Assembly (NCBI RefSeq): GCF_021155775.2
Contig: NC_060232.1
Span: forward strand, 37,693,089-37,757,088
DNA from: Neodiprion pinetum
Lineage: Eukaryota > Arthropoda > Insecta > Hymenoptera > Diprionidae
DNA length: 64,000 bases
Direction of reading: 5' to 3'
Shown: in pieces, positions 1 to 13,846 of the stretch
Position numbering within the stretch: the first letter of the stretch is position 1
How the letters are laid out: the number at the start of each line of letters is the position of its first letter
Made by a program: the position numbers and the translations under genes
Notes under the pieces: generated by a model
What the model saw: only the letters and a program-made list of their open reading frames with translations
What the model was told of the DNA's origin: nothing
Databases searched by the model: none

Positions 1-229
1 ATCAAATTCATTCTCTACCCTAAAAAACGATAATTATTTACAATCTTCATTTCTCTCTTTCTCACTATTTCTTACTTATAATGGATCGAATATATTCTTT
101 CGAATCAAAAGTACCTACACGATCGTTTCAACGTACTTAATCAAGTCAAATAAATATCAGTTGATATAACAAATCTCTGTACTCTGTCTATATTGGTGTA
201 TATGTTTATGTACATGTACAAAGACTATA

Positions 230-626
230 CCGGGAGAATCTCTTGAAACTTAAAAATCAACCGCGCATGCGCCGAGTAATTCAATCTCATTGGTCGGCTA
301 AATCTTCCCGCAGCGACATATTTGTCTGCGATGCAGGCGGGCCAACCTACGCAAAATGTGTACGTTTGAATTTTCAAAAAGCGTAAGCATTGAATTCCGA
401 CCGTTCTTTGAAGAATCAACTTTCCGACCCGATAACAAATGCTACCCAAACCTTTCCGAGTCGCTGCCTCAATTACTTGAGATTCTAACCTCGAAAATTC
501 GTATCAACTAAATGGCCGGCAGAAACAAAGTTTGACAGTTGAAAATCGGGATGGCCATCCTGCGCGAACAGCAGATAAAACTCGCGCGTGCGCACTTCAT
601 TTTCAATTTTCAAGAGATTGTCCCGG
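230..626 (+). mobile_element. TA-flanked 0.4-kb MITE, copy A
   Basis: The ends are imperfect terminal inverted repeats of about 45 bp: the left end starts CCGGGAGAATCTCTTGAAA and the reverse complement of the right end starts CCGGGACAATCTCTTGAAA. The element is flanked by TATA on both sides, which fits a TA target duplication as made by Tc1/mariner- or PIF-type transposases. It is 397 bp and no transposase is visible, so it is non-autonomous. Near each end, inside the inverted repeat, sits an NRF-1-like site (263-272 GCGCATGCGC; 584-593 GCGCGTGCGC), and a CCAAT box (ATTGGT, 289-294) follows the left one. Three more copies start at 18,967, 37,480 and 56,999. The superfamily is inferred only from the TA flanks. 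Confidence 0.85.
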
Positions 627-694
627 TATATAAATAGATATAATATACGCAGTTAACATTGATTCATCTAAGCAAACTCTTTGCTGGTGTACCG

Positions 695-973
695 TGAATT
701 CATGGTGAACAGGGAAGGTCGAGTGCTCGTGCATCAACATATGCACCGACTTTAAACAAGTGAGCGCAGCTCAGCGTGCGCTACGAACTGTTGCCAACCT
801 ACTTGACGAAATGTTTTCTAAACTCTTGCGTGACGCCCGTCACGCCGTTGACGTCCTTGTGAACGTTAGGTTGGCATCAGTTCGTCGCGTGCGCTAGGCT
901 GCTTTGACTCTTGTGAAATCTGCGCATGAGTTGACGCATGCGCACTTGACCTTCCCTGTTCGCCATAAATTCA
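695..973. mobile_element. Fold-back element with roughly 120-bp inverted repeats
   Basis: The left arm begins TGAATTCATGGTGAACAGGG and the reverse complement of the right arm begins TGAATTTATGGCGAACAGGG. The similarity continues inward through GGAAGGTC, GCGCTACGAACTG and GCCAACCTA blocks for about 120 bp per arm, so nearly the whole element can fold into one hairpin. Weaker matching extends a few bases past both stated ends, so the boundaries are approximate. No protein is encoded. It lies 68 bp from the MITE at 230-626. Its arms differ in sequence from that family, but the right arm also carries a CGCATGCGC motif. Confidence 0.75.
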
Positions 974-3900
974 GAGTAGACGTACGCATCAGTCTGCGTT
1001 ACGGAATCTTATTCACCCGGGAGGGCATACAAATATTTAACTTAGATCATAGTTTCACCCGTAGTAAACGTTACGTAGGAAAAACACTTGAGTTTGGACG
1101 TGAAAAAATTTTGTATGAACTCGCGGCATAGCAAGAATGAAGTGACGAGGAGATTCTTTATAAACAGACTGCATACTGTACCGCACCTTTCCTTTCTTTC
1201 ATCTTCTTTCCTGTTTTTTTTTTGATATATTTGGCTTCATTTTTCTTTGAACTAATCCAAAGTTTCGCTATTTTGAAGGATACGTTACGTACAAAAGATA
1301 AATGATCTGTGCTCGATATCCTCGCAGAGATTTGCTTGACAAAAGTGTATATTGTTGACCGAAAAAAAAATTCCAGAAGAATTAAAAGATCGTGACGCCG
1401 ACATAGAATGATCCGGTTATTAAGAATCTCCAATCTCTCAAATTCAAGCGATCACCTTAATATCTGGCATAATAATTGAATGGCGCCTTAACTATTATTA
1501 ATATACTTTATACTCCACGTGCTTCACGTAGCGAAGTATTACGTCAACTTCTACGTTCTATTTGCTCTGAGATCGTTATTTTTTTCCCTTTCTCTTACCT
1601 CTTCTATTTAATCTTCGCCTTCGTCAGATGTTTCCTCTTCGCATACATACTCGCCACACTGTAGAGAATATTTAACTACCGTAAACGTGGAAAACATAGT
1701 GAAAATCACTTCAAACATCGGGGAATTCATTACACCAGCCGAAGCTTTGCAGAATTTTTTTTTTCTTTTTTTTTCCTTTTTCCTCATACCGTGCCAATAT
1801 TGTCGAAACTTTTTTCTTTCCCCGGATGTCACCTTTATCTCACTGCGGCCCACAGATGATCAAGTGTAGCTGTAGAGCTGTTCGGCCAGCGTCTTTCACT
1901 CCCCGAAGAGGATGTTTGCTTTCGATACACATCAGCACGTGCTGCAATCTCGGAACACAGCTTCGTTACTATAATCGCGATTTGTCAGAGCTTAACGCAG
2001 AAGCTCTTCAACAACACCCCGGGCATGACATTCGTACATAACGTTGTACACAGTGATACAATATTCTTCAACCGTTCGTGCATGCCGTTCGCCATATTTA
2101 CGTTCGAAATAGAGAAAACAAATGTCCTCAGTTTACCCGACAAATATTAAACCATTCCTTATCCTCTTCGTTTATGTTACAACGACTTGTCACACTCCCT
2201 GTTGCAGCCTCCATATGCTTTCTCCGGTATTTCGCTATGGCTACTGATTTTTCTCTCTCGTTTTTTCTTCACTTTTTCCACCACCCACATTCGAATTACA
2301 ATGTTACAGCTAGGTTACCGCATTCCTTCCTCATAACGACGAACAAACATATTGATATAGGCGGTGTATTAATTTCGGAGAAAGGATTTCATCATTTCGT
2401 CAACTAGTTCTTACGTCTCAGAGTTCTAGGAGTACCCGAATTCGTTTCATGATTCTGACCTACTATTTATCTGAATCTCTCAGTGACTTCAGCCTGGTAT
2501 GAATTTAAATTCTACAAATGAACGCGACTATCTGTTCGCAAGAACTTTCAGTCTCTCGAGTGATGTGAACATTAATTCGATCCGAACAGAGCCGTAAATC
2601 GTGAAACATTCGTGGTGGATAAATCCTGCGGTTCATGCAACGGTATCTATAACTGGAAAATTATATAAACATTTTAAAAGTTGGTGGTAACCAGTCCCGA
2701 AAATGTCTTCTTCGACATTCGGCACCACGGATGTTGCGAACTGCACAAGGTTAATCCAAGCTAGTGGTGAAATACACTCACAAGTTGAAAGAGAAGAGAT
2801 CATCGCCACTGGGTCGTCCGCACTTGTTCGAAAACGGGTTTGTCCTTCGAGGTCGCGGCGGTGCATGCCTGTTGGGAATGACAAGTCGTAACGTCACCAG
2901 AGATGCCAAGGGTCGAGTGTTACGGTTACTTGATATTTGTTCTCCGGCGCGTGTCTAAGTTCGTCATCATGGTTTGACGAACAGGAACGCCTGGAAAACG
3001 GTCAGCTGGTGACGTTGGGCTGCGGCAGGACCGTAAATCAGGAAGAGAGGTTCGTTTCTCGTCGACCAACAAACGGGTACGTGACAGCCGATGGTGTTGA
3101 TACTGCGGCTGGAGGCTGCCGGGAGAATCGTGAACGCGGTCGAAAGTACCAGAAAGCAATACAGCACATGCAACCATATTACAAACCGACTCGAAGGAGT
3201 TGTTTCACCGTGTGCAACTTATATTTACCGAATTCATGCCGTGTGTGATATTTCGGTGAAATGTTTGCTCGCCGTTCTCGCTATTTGATTTTCCACCTTC
3301 TGTTTGCCTCGGTATACGGATATGTATAATCTCTGCGCGAGCATTTGCACTGCAGCATGGATAGACGAGGCACCAGTTTCGAGAATTTATATGCCTAGGC
3401 ATTCTACCGCGTGGTGCTGGAGCGCCTTTCACGACTACGCATCTCATCTCGTATAATCTTCGAGGCTGCGGCCTATAGTGGCATTGTCATCGGTAATCGT
3501 CCCCTCGGACATATGGTCTATGATGAATCGCCGGCACTTCGTGCTGCGCCATTTACGTCTAACTTATTCCGCTCCGCCTGCCCAACGCTTTCGACTTGTC
3601 ATCATTCGCGCAAAACGTTCTCCTAATATACAGTTACCCCTCACTCATGTCTTTATGACTATTTGCTACTAGGTGTAAGCTCAACGCTGGGCGCAATAAT
3701 GGATGACTCAATACTGCGCCTGTAACATTGTCTGTTTTACCATTCCGTTGCAGCTCATTGTTGTTGTTGATGATTTTTTTCTCACCCCTCCTGACCCCCG
3801 GACAACGTTCACGTTATTCCGTGAAGTTATTTATCGTACGAATCCCGGCGCGCAGATGATGCTGGATACGTGAAGATGTTGGAGTTGATTCGAGTCTTAA

Positions 3901-6419
3901 CTGCTTATAACTGTGGATATATCGTGAGCGAAAGCGGTAACTCGTCAAATCGGTATGGATTTCAGACAGCAGCTGTAATTGCTGTGCGAGGTAAAAATGT
4001 ATCTGCCTACGTCGATTACAGAGATGATGCTTGAGTAAATTGAATCCGAATCGTGTTCAGAGGACGTTAAATTATAAACACATGTGTCGATGCCTCAGAC
4101 CCATTAACGTTACACCAGATGAATTCACGAACCTTGAACCCCATGCCGCAGGTGAGGTGATCGACGAACGGTTTACGATCCTCTTCGTGGATCGTAAACA
4201 ACGACATTGAATACCTTCGACGTGATGGCGCTGAATACGATCCCGACTTAACAACTAATTATGAAACACAAACTTTCAATCCACGAATCAGTACTGACCT
4301 CAAGTCCTTCTTCTCTCTATGAAATCGTTTGTCTTCAATATTTGGACACAATGTAGCAAACGTAGTTGTATGCATCGCGGATCGTTAACCAATGGATACA
4401 ACCGATTCTCCCTATCCATTTTCATCCTCTTCCGCTGCGGCAAATACGTCTTCTCGATTCGAACCAAGCAGCTTCTATTCGCAGAAATAACACCGGTACC
4501 AAGAGAGTTTCCTTTCCAAGCCCCGGTGACAAGCGTCCCCGGCTTAGTGCTGTCGAGTTCCGTCTGAGCTAGGTACACAAAGCCGGTTGTTTGGTTTTCT
4601 TACCTTTGTTTTTACCTTACTTTGTTTATATCTTTTTTCCTTCATTTATTTTTTGTTCGTGGAACAGGCCGAGATAGAGAGAGACATAAGAATAGAGAGA
4701 AAGAGAGAGGACCTTGCGTTAAATCCTGCGTGTCGCGCGTGACGGCACGCGTAGCGCGTGCCTCTGCGGCAGTCAACGATTATTACACCGACACTTGGAT
4801 GTCCGACTTGCCCAGCTGTCTATCTTCCTTTCTTTGGTCACTGATCTCCGGATCCCGTCCTTGTACGCACTGTCGCGCTGAATCACAGTCCGTACCTTTC
4901 GCCCCAACAGCTAGCCGATCGCATGGATTATACATCCGACCGACTAATCTTCCCGGAATTATAAGAATCCTGAGGCAGCGAAGTATCCTAAGCTTCGAAT
5001 CCTAAGCTCTAGGTAGTTTATCTTGTACACGAAATTTCGTTTCTGATTCCCACAAGGAAATGGAGATCGAACAGAGGATCTAGAGCAAGAAAGATGAAGG
5101 ATCGGTCTGTTTCCGACTAGAAGATACAATCATCTGAAATTTAATGTAACAAGTTACAGTTTGGTTTTGCGGTTGCGAAAAGATCCCAAACACTGCAAAG
5201 TAATGTCCTGGATCACGCGGAGCTGGTTCACTTTTTTCTTCGTATATATTAACCTTCTTTTTTTTTTTTTTTTTTCTTGTCAACATCCCGAAATATATGA
5301 ATTTGAGATGAGACGCAGGTTGATGGCTTTTTGAAAAATGTACCGATCGAGTGGCGTTGTGAGCAAACAGAGTCTTGAGTCTTTAATGTCTACTTGACTT
5401 ACAAGTGCACTACGGTGCCAGCTTGTGTTACCTGCTTAGTCCGGCCGAAGCCATTAAACCTGCAACGCACGCTGTACACTCGAGCTTGGACACGAACTTC
5501 AATCCAAGTTCCGAAATCCAGAAGAGGCCTGAACCGATCGTCAGACCCTCGAATTTCCACCTGTTCCACGCACCAGAAACCAAAAAGAGGCCTTAAGTAG
5601 TTTGCAGCTTCGACTCAGCCTCGAAAGTATCAACGTGACAAACGCTACCTTGGTGATGATGGAACATCGGAACAGAAAATGACCCTTCTTTAAGTCGACT
5701 GAGGATCTTGGCGACATGTGTCCGCCGAGTACTTGAGTTCAGTCAACAAAAACTGCGCAGACGGATATGAGTATTTATTTGAAGCTATATACAATATTCA
5801 TTTTTAATTTGAATATAAAATCTTTTGCGATCGTTTCGACCCACGTCAACTTCAGTACAATTTATGTCCCACCTTCTCTCTCGAGATGTCTGCCGGCTCT
5901 CTGAAGTACAGCTCAAGAATGAATGAGAGTGACAGAAACCGGCCCCAAGCTTTTCACTAGCCGAATTTGGGCTTAAGGACAGTTTCGTTGAGGCCTGAAC
6001 TTTTTTTTTTTTTTTTGGATCAGACAGAGATTCGGAGGCGATAAAAGCGGATCGTTACAGGAATGCGAATACCGAAGTAAAGGATCTTGAACCGCGCGTC
6101 CGTATTTCATGATCGAGAAATCAGCAACATTGAATCAAACTTTCCTCGAGTCGTAAAGTTGCCGGTTTACTGTCGGCAGTTTCCGTCGTTCATGCGATAC
6201 CGGGAATACTAATATCCGTGTAAATAACTAAATCGCACGATTTCGCAACTCGATATTCGTTCATCAGCTTCAACTAAGCTCGTGCTGATTGCCCTCGAGT
6301 GGTGCGCGCACAAGACGACGGAATGGCATGAATAAACGAGCGAAACCGGAGGTCCCTCGCAACTCGAGTCGACGCGGAATTGACTCCGCTTCGCGTCTTC
6401 GTCCAGCTCGTCGAGGACA

Positions 6420-6479
6420 CGAGAGGACCCGAGAGAAGAGGAGAGGAGAGGAGATGAGACGAGATGAGAGGAGAGGAGC
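6420..6479 (+). repeat. Imperfect GAGAG-rich purine tract
   Basis: About 60 bases on the plus strand are almost all purine, built from GAGGA/GAGAT/GAGAC variants. Short GAGAG cores are the binding motif of insect GAGA factors, but a purine microsatellite with no promoter role looks the same. No transcription start can be assigned next to it. Confidence 0.6.
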
Positions 6480-8130
6480 ATTGGCACCGAACGGTGCAGG
6501 TTCTACATACTTTATAATGCGATCTGAAAAGCCCCTCTCAACGTTCCGTTCCTAAAGTACCGGTTATAATGTTACATCCGAGATACTCGCCCTGTTAACG
6601 ATTCTCCCCAGCACCGTTCTCAGCCTCGGAATAATCATCATAATGGCAACGGATCAAAAAGGGAAAAAAACAACCCTAACCAACCTCATGTGAACCGACA
6701 ACCCCGCGCGACTTATAACGAGCATGTCAGACGCGTTACGTCGTCTCAGTCCGGAGTCTTGAGCACTCGAGGTAATCGTCCTGGTTTTTGGTCACGCACT
6801 TCAAGTGCCGATCAGTTCAGGTGTAATCGATCAAGAACTGCAACATCCATATTCCACATTAATGACTCAATGCACTTGCATGGTTCTTGAGACTCCGTCA
6901 TTTTTTTGCGATTATACCTGGTCTACTGCGACTGCTATTAAGTAGTGAGAAACTGGACCTTGCAATGATTTATCAGTAGCAAGACGATCCTGAAACCAGA
7001 TCGGAAAGTGGATGGATTTAATGATCGGTGAACCCAGGGGCACGGAATTACGGCTAATAATCAGACCCTTGGATGTCTGAGGATCGGAAGCTTTTCTTGA
7101 ATTTGTTTCAGACCGTCTTTTTCTGGTGTACAACTCGTTGGAGAGTTCATCCGTTTGCTGGCAAAAAGCGTAACAGCGATGTTCCGCGTCACTTATACCC
7201 GTGTAATACACGTTACATTCTGAAGCGCGGAGTGGCCCGATGGCTCGTAATTTTCTGCAATACTCTGGTATATGAGCGCGGAAATTTTCTTCACCGTGCA
7301 ACCGATGTGAGTTCAAACGCGCAACTTTATGCACTTCGTTCACAAGTCGCGGAAATTATCCGGCTTGATTAGTCGGAGTATTGGCATTCCGATATAATTT
7401 ATCGAACCTGTACTTGTTTTCATACACTGTAAACAACAGCGGTGTTAAAATTGATCAAAAGTGACCGGTCTGACTACTGTGTAACTATTATTATCTAATA
7501 TCATGATCTGCAAAAGTCCACACCGCATTTTTCTTGCAGTGTGTACCGTAAGGAGAAACGAAAACTGGAGTTATCCGCGATTGATTCAACAGCAAAATTC
7601 TCGGCCAGTAGAACGTGAAGTGAAATAACGATTGGAAAGTTCTAAATTTCGCTGGTTTCGAACAATAATGAAAAATTCCCGCATCGATTTCACAGCTTTC
7701 AGTGACCTAGCAGGAAGCAGTTCTGCTAGTTAGAAGCTGAGACGAGCGTGGCGGCCTCTTGCCGAATTAACCGTGATGGTCCGATAAGATCGGCTTTGAC
7801 CAGACCGCAGCGGATATGCGTCGAGAGTCTCGAGGGAGAAAGAAGGACGGCTGTTTAGCATGAACGAGCTATTGTAAAAATGGCATCGACATCGCCGCTA
7901 CGCAAGGCATCTTGCACGGGTCTCGAAGTACGCGTGGTGCACTATGGGTACTTCACCGGCACGGTATTACGACATAGGTTGGTTGCTGAAGAACCTGCAA
8001 CATGCGCAGGATAATCCATCAGGAACCATCAGAGGCTGTTGTACAGACTCCAAGCCTGGGAAGCGAAGCTTGCCGATTCCCTTGACGCATGAAACGCCGG
8101 ATAAAATACCGCGAGTGCCTGCGATTCGAC

Positions 8131-8312
8131 GGATTACGGAAGAAGAGGAACAAGAAGATGAAGATGAAGAAGAAGAAGAAGTGGAATGAAGACGAAAGTC
8201 TTCCGTTCGAAGTTGAATTGGCTACCGGAAAGGATATGGATTTGATAAAATGTCGCCTAAAGTCCCTCTGCAAAAGAAGAAGAAGAAGAAGAAGAGGAGG
8301 AAGAACAGGAAG
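8131..8312 (+). repeat. Purine-rich GAA/AAG tract in two blocks
   Basis: Two purine-dominated blocks (about 8,137-8,192 and 8,272-8,312) consist mainly of GAA, AAG and GAGGA units, separated by about 80 bases of ordinary sequence. The open frames on both strands here are artefacts of this composition, reading as Glu/Lys/Arg runs on plus and Phe/Leu runs on minus. Tracts like this can form triplexes, but nothing shows a function. Confidence 0.65.
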
Positions 8313-11300
8313 AAGTTGATTATATTTCGCGTCAAGAAAATAATAACGGCAGGTGACCTTCTCGCTTAGGTTCTTCGGAGGAAGTCTATTGGCCGACAGA
8401 GCGTCGATGCTTCTCTCTTTAAAGGTTAGCGCGTTCGCGATTCTTGCCTTGGAAATTACGCAAGAGAGGGACGACGATGCGAGGTCAGGGGTCACCGAGG
8501 GCCGCGGATGGTGCCGAGCAGAATCTCGATTCGATGTTTCAATTTTTCATATCCCCCCCGCTCCGCTCATATATATGTATATGCATAATACGACGCAGCT
8601 GCATACAGGATAACTGCAGTTGATCGTGTGGTGTGCATTAATACAATATATCGCCACCGCGAACGGATATTAACCTCCGCATAAATTTATTCCTCGACAT
8701 GCATTCACCGTGCTTTTCTTTTTTGCATTTATCGTTAGACCCACGGCTCTTCTATAGTACATACACGTGATTTAAATTCCCCCCGCGTGCAGCCTCCGTC
8801 AAACGTAACCCGACTTTTATATTCTACTCCGTGCGCACGAGGATACGATGACGTGTAACTCGTTCCCGTATCGACCGATGAACACGGGTAAATAAAATAA
8901 ATAAATTTTTTTTTTTTATCCCTTGATATTATATTTAAATATATGAATTCTGGTTCCATACATCGAATAATAACCAAAATCTTCATTTGTTACTCATAAA
9001 GATTGACTTTTGTCTTTTTGTTTACGTTGATGAATAAGTCTTGAAGTTTTTTGTTGATAAGTAATATGGGTGCCTGTTCCGAAGAACAAGGAAAACGTAA
9101 GGCGTTTGGGGTTTGATACGATCAACATAGAAGAGGTACGAAAAAAATCAATTTTCGAACCTTGTTTAACAATGCTTTTACACTTATAGTTTATTGTTAA
9201 TTATTATTTTTTAACAGAAATGATTTGAATTCGAAACTTAAGTTCGATTAATTGTCATTTGCAGTAAACGTTTGAGGAAATAGGTCATTTTTCTACCGTT
9301 GTAGTTTCTACAAAAGCAAACTTTATCTAATGAAACTAAAATTTGACATCTAGAATCCAAACTCAAAATTCATGTTGACTGGTGTAATCGATATCAGGAA
9401 TAATACCGCTTTGGAATATATTCTATGAATTCAGTTGACGAATATTATCTTCTTTAATTTCTTGGATGTTTTTTCTGTCACGCGGTGTTAAGATTTCAAA
9501 TTAAAATTGAATAACTTTGCTGTAATGTGTATATAATTAGAACAAATAAATATCTGCACGACGTATATCCGGAAAATCAATGTAAATTCTCGAATTTGTA
9601 CTCTGATAATTGGCAGGTTAATTTTCTCACGTACCTTACATATCGGCGAAAATTAAAAGGCGAATCCACATCGAGAGTAAAAAAACCGCCGCCGCGGTGG
9701 ACGAAGAAAGAAATTGAATGTGATTAAATTGAAATTTCTGTTACGCTACGTGCAGCGAGTGATATTTCGGAATTAAGCTACCGGGAGAACTGGTTAAATT
9801 TTATGATCCGAATTCCAGATTCGGAAGTTAATCGTAATTCGCGTGAAGAAGACTCGGCAAATAACTTGAGAAAAAAAAAAAAAACCACTCAGGCAGGTAT
9901 ATTGGAATAAATTAATTCCACCGACTCGAATTCGCTAATTGATCGCGCTTAATTTCTCGATGACTTCGCATGACTCGAAAATACTTTTGGCCAACTGTAA
10001 ACGTCGATTCGTCGGGGATACGCGACGATTCTCTTTCTGGTGGTGTTTAATTGTCGCGCGAAGGGTATAATCGAGAAACGGTACTCGCGTCTGAAAGCCG
10101 AGGCGAATTATGGGCTTCCGTTAATTGGAATTCGCATGCCCGCGTGTCGTCCGTCTTAATTCTCGCGTGATACGGAACCGTAAATAAAGTTTCCATTTAT
10201 CATCGGTTCGTTCAAATGCATCCCTTTTTTGATTAATTAATACCAGCTCAAGCTGTCGAAACGTCGGAAATAAGTGGGAGCGAGAATAATCGCAGTTTTC
10301 CAACTGCACTCTGCAAAGAATATCTCATCCACGCGAATAATCGTTGGGCAAATTTTATCACGAGCGATTAATTTTCCCCGAGTTTCTTTCATTTATTCCA
10401 AACAATTATGCAGCCGTCGACTTTCGAACGTTGAAATTCAGTTAGCGATCTGAGTTCTGCGGGGAAAGGCTTTTGCGGTTGGATAGCGGATTGGAATCCA
10501 ACGATCTATAGAGACGCTAATTCCATCGATCCGAAGGATTTCTCGCTGCAGTATTGTTGTATACTTTCTAATCAAGAACGTCGTTTTTTTATTTTTTTAT
10601 TTATTTTTTTTTAACGCGTGAAGAGAGGAGTATCACTGCAGAAGCTTGAACAATATAACGGCGAGAATCTCTCCTGAAATTCCGATCGATGATATTGATC
10701 GAAGAAACGGTTAATCATAAATGGATAATTCAGTGTAATAACGACGCTAACGGTGCAGAGGATAAAACGAGTCGAGTGAAATTCTACTCGTTTTATTTGG
10801 TACAACACAGTGGTTTATTCTTATTTTACTTATATCCTCGTTTTTCTCTCCTCTTTCAAGCATCGGATCCGCCGTACATACACGCAACGCGTAACGATGG
10901 CTTGGATTTAATTTCCTAGGACTCGCTAACAGGTAGTGTAAACGAGATTTAAGTATGCAGTGAAGTTGAACAGAGGATGAGATGCGGTGTGTAGGAAAAA
11001 CGAGCCAAGCGAAAAAAATAAAGAAACGTTAAAAATCGAGGAGCTAGGCTTTTAGAACGGGAATAGGTACGAGCAGTCGAGCTTTTAGGCGTAAACACCT
11101 CGAGGATTCCTCAAATCATACGCTGGTTATAAAATGGTCCATTATCCAAGCTGCTGATGCTGCTGCTGCTTTGGTCGTTGTTTGACCAGAAATACGAGGA
11201 TAACCGTTCGCACCTACTCGGAATCGCACAATATATTACACCTGAGCGTTTCGTGCTCAGTGCAAACATATTTATGCTAATCCATTTCTATACCAAAGGT

Positions 11301-12261
11301 AGCAAGTCACGACAACGTAATCGTTATAAATTGTCACGTGTCTCACGTCCATATATTTTTCGGTTGTTGCCCAAACTCCTTTTGGAATAAAAATGACCAA
11401 AAATAGTGCATGATTATTTTGCAAACTCGATCGATCGACCGACTCGATTGTTTTTTCCTCACGATCGGTTTTTGCTTTTTACTACCACGAACGACGCAAT
11501 ACGATATCAATTTATGTGATTAGAGTATCAATTATCGTCATCGTCTTATTTACTAAGCACCTATTTGACGTGGTAAGTGAAAGACGAATGAATATTTTCA
11601 CCTGATATTGAAAGATATTTTGAACGAACCTATAAATTGTCAATAAACTTTCCCGTTGTTAAGAGTACATATTGAAATTTACGAAATTTTGGTTTAATAC
11701 GCATCGCTTGAAAAAACTACGAAATAATCGATTAATCCATTCATTTTTACAGATTCAATCGAATCGCGTTCGATTATTTTTACCCTAGCGGGCATCGCTA
11801 TTCAGAGTCTGAAATTAACGATGAACGATAAGAAAGCAGCTTTGTGAAAATAATTTAGTAAAACGTCGATATTTGAATCGATAAAATACAATACGGACAT
11901 TCAAAATTTTCTAGTACACTCAGGAATATTATCGGTTTTTTTTTTTTTTTAAATTTAATTCGACAATAAAACCGGTTCAAAAATTCATTTGCCGCGGGTA
12001 TAATTACACGGAAGCTAATTCAATGGAATAAAATTTTATCGCAACATATTGACGATGGTGATTAAATTATTTTTCTTCAAATTAACGGAACTCGCCTCAT
12101 TCATTCAAATTAGTATTCATGCTATTTAATTATTTGACGATAACTTATTAGAAGTGTATCGTGTAAAATATTCTGCCACCGAAAATTTAAAGAATAACCG
12201 TTTCTTAACGAGACTTATACGGCGTGAGATAATAATCGACTTTTCACCGCTTCTTCTCGCG

Positions 12262-12290
12262 TGCAATGCAATGCAATGCAATGCAATGCA
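12262..12290 (+). repeat. GCAAT pentanucleotide microsatellite
   Basis: The unit TGCAA/GCAAT is repeated about five and a half times without interruption and then degenerates to TGCATCGC. It is a perfect short tandem repeat with no neighbouring gene. Confidence 0.9.
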
Positions 12291-12912
12291 TCGCATTAAC
12301 AAGCAGCGACGAATTTGTGCTCAATACTTGAGATTAAAGCCGCAGCCACCCGTTTTATTTATTACACTAACATACGCGGTGAAGAAATAGCGTGTAAATT
12401 AACGCCGTTGACAATCAGCCCGAGTCTGAACCGACCGAAAATAAATTTGCATCGCAAAAAAAAAAAAAAAACAAACGAGGAGAATAATAAGACGAATAAA
12501 AAATTTATGACGAATGAATTACACGCGGCGCAAAATGCACTCAAGGCTCGATAACGAGGAATATATTTTTTTGCAAAAAGTTTAATCGATAAAAGTTTCC
12601 TCTAATGCTCACATCTTGGGGCAAATATACGATAATTTCACACACTAAATATCCAAACGATAGTAATCAGACATTTAGTATTAAGCTCGTTTATTATAAG
12701 AACGCGATAATTTAGTTCTGAAGATCCTCTAATCGTTGAGTGTCAGTGACCGCATAATGACGCAACAAATATTCACAAGTATAATATTACACGTGTCTTT
12801 TTCAGCACCTCGCTTCCGATTTTTTATTCCACTCGTATTACTGCCAGTTATATTTCTCCATCCATTTTCAGTCCCGCGCAAAATGAAAACGCTGTGAAAC
12901 CAGAAGAAAGGC

Positions 12913-12934
12913 GAGAGAGAGAGAGAGAGAGAGA
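12913..12934 (+). repeat. (GA)n microsatellite
   Basis: An uninterrupted GA dinucleotide run of about 11 units lies in AT-rich DNA. Confidence 0.9.
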
Positions 12935-13846
12935 AGAAAAATGAGAAACAGAAATTGACTGTATAAAAATTTATACCGATTTTAAATGAAATTACAACCC
13001 ACGCTTACGGTAGAAAAACGCGTTAAAGTATAACACATTAGTAGGTGCCTTTATTAACCGCACTAATCGACACAAATTGACACACGTAGAGAAAATATTT
13101 CTGAACAAAGTTTTTCGCAAGAATAAATCGAACATTAAACGGGGATACGATTACAAATTTATTACAAGACGTGCTTAAAGTTTTGCTTTAATTTTTGTCT
13201 TTTTTTTTTTTTCTCATTCCGAAAAGTCAGAAATCTGTCGGAATTCAAAGATCCGAAGGATAAAAAATAATCCCTGGCCTTCCGTTTTCAATGGCGCGGA
13301 AATCAGACCGCACGGAGCGAAACGTTCAGTCGGCGTTGAAATTTATATGCGCGTGCGATTTTCTCGAGCCGCGGTTGTGTTTTGCAGTCATTTACCCATA
13401 CGGCACTCGGAGGATTCTTGGTAGGCGGTACAACGGCGCCTTGACACACACGCAAGAAATTCCTCGATCCTCCGGTGAAGCAGCAGGAAGTTTATACTCA
13501 GGGACCGCTTATTAGAACGAACGAACGGATACAAGCTCGAAGCTACTGTGCAGACCCGTTCGACTTGGTTCTTTGAATTTTCCGCCTCACGCAGGCTTGC
13601 GATAGCTGAAAGCACACACTCGCCGCGGATTGCGTGAGTTGTTCGAATATAAGCTTGATTGTTGTACCCGCGTTTTTGTCCCGCGGCTCGAGACGCGCTT
13701 CTTACTTTCGAAAATTATACAAGAAGGCAATAAATCGCCTCACCACTCTTTTGTCGAGTAGTTAACTACTGTTGTAATATCGTGAAAATATACAGCTCGT
13801 AATATTGTGCTATGCTCGTTGTACGTTTCAACCTCGTGCAATTTTT

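Larger units (their letters stand above)
974..13846. other. Long stretch with no recognisable gene
   Basis: I see no protein domain, RNA gene or large transposon here. Open frames reach about 160 codons but are low-complexity, overlap in several frames, or lack any family motif. Composition shifts from mixed and CpG-containing (about 1,850-8,600) to AT-rich (after about 8,650). The stretch contains simple repeats that are listed separately, and a perfect GC-rich 8-bp stem with a 3-base loop at 4,744-4,762. It could be intergenic or intronic. Confidence 0.5.

Noticed and set aside
225..449. Similar 70-100-codon frames present in all four copies of the TA-flanked MITE
   Set aside because: At least two overlapping frames stay open in the same copies and one copy needs a frame change, as expected from recent common descent rather than a protein.
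904..1131. 75-codon frame beginning in the fold-back element
   Set aside because: It crosses the edge of the inverted-repeat element and has no domain.
4744..4762. Perfect 8-bp GC-rich hairpin with 3-base loop
   Set aside because: One such hairpin is expected by chance in a window of this length, and nothing nearby suggests a structured RNA.
8019..8495. 158-codon minus-strand frame rich in Phe and Leu
   Set aside because: It is the antisense of the GAA/AAG purine tract and reflects base composition.
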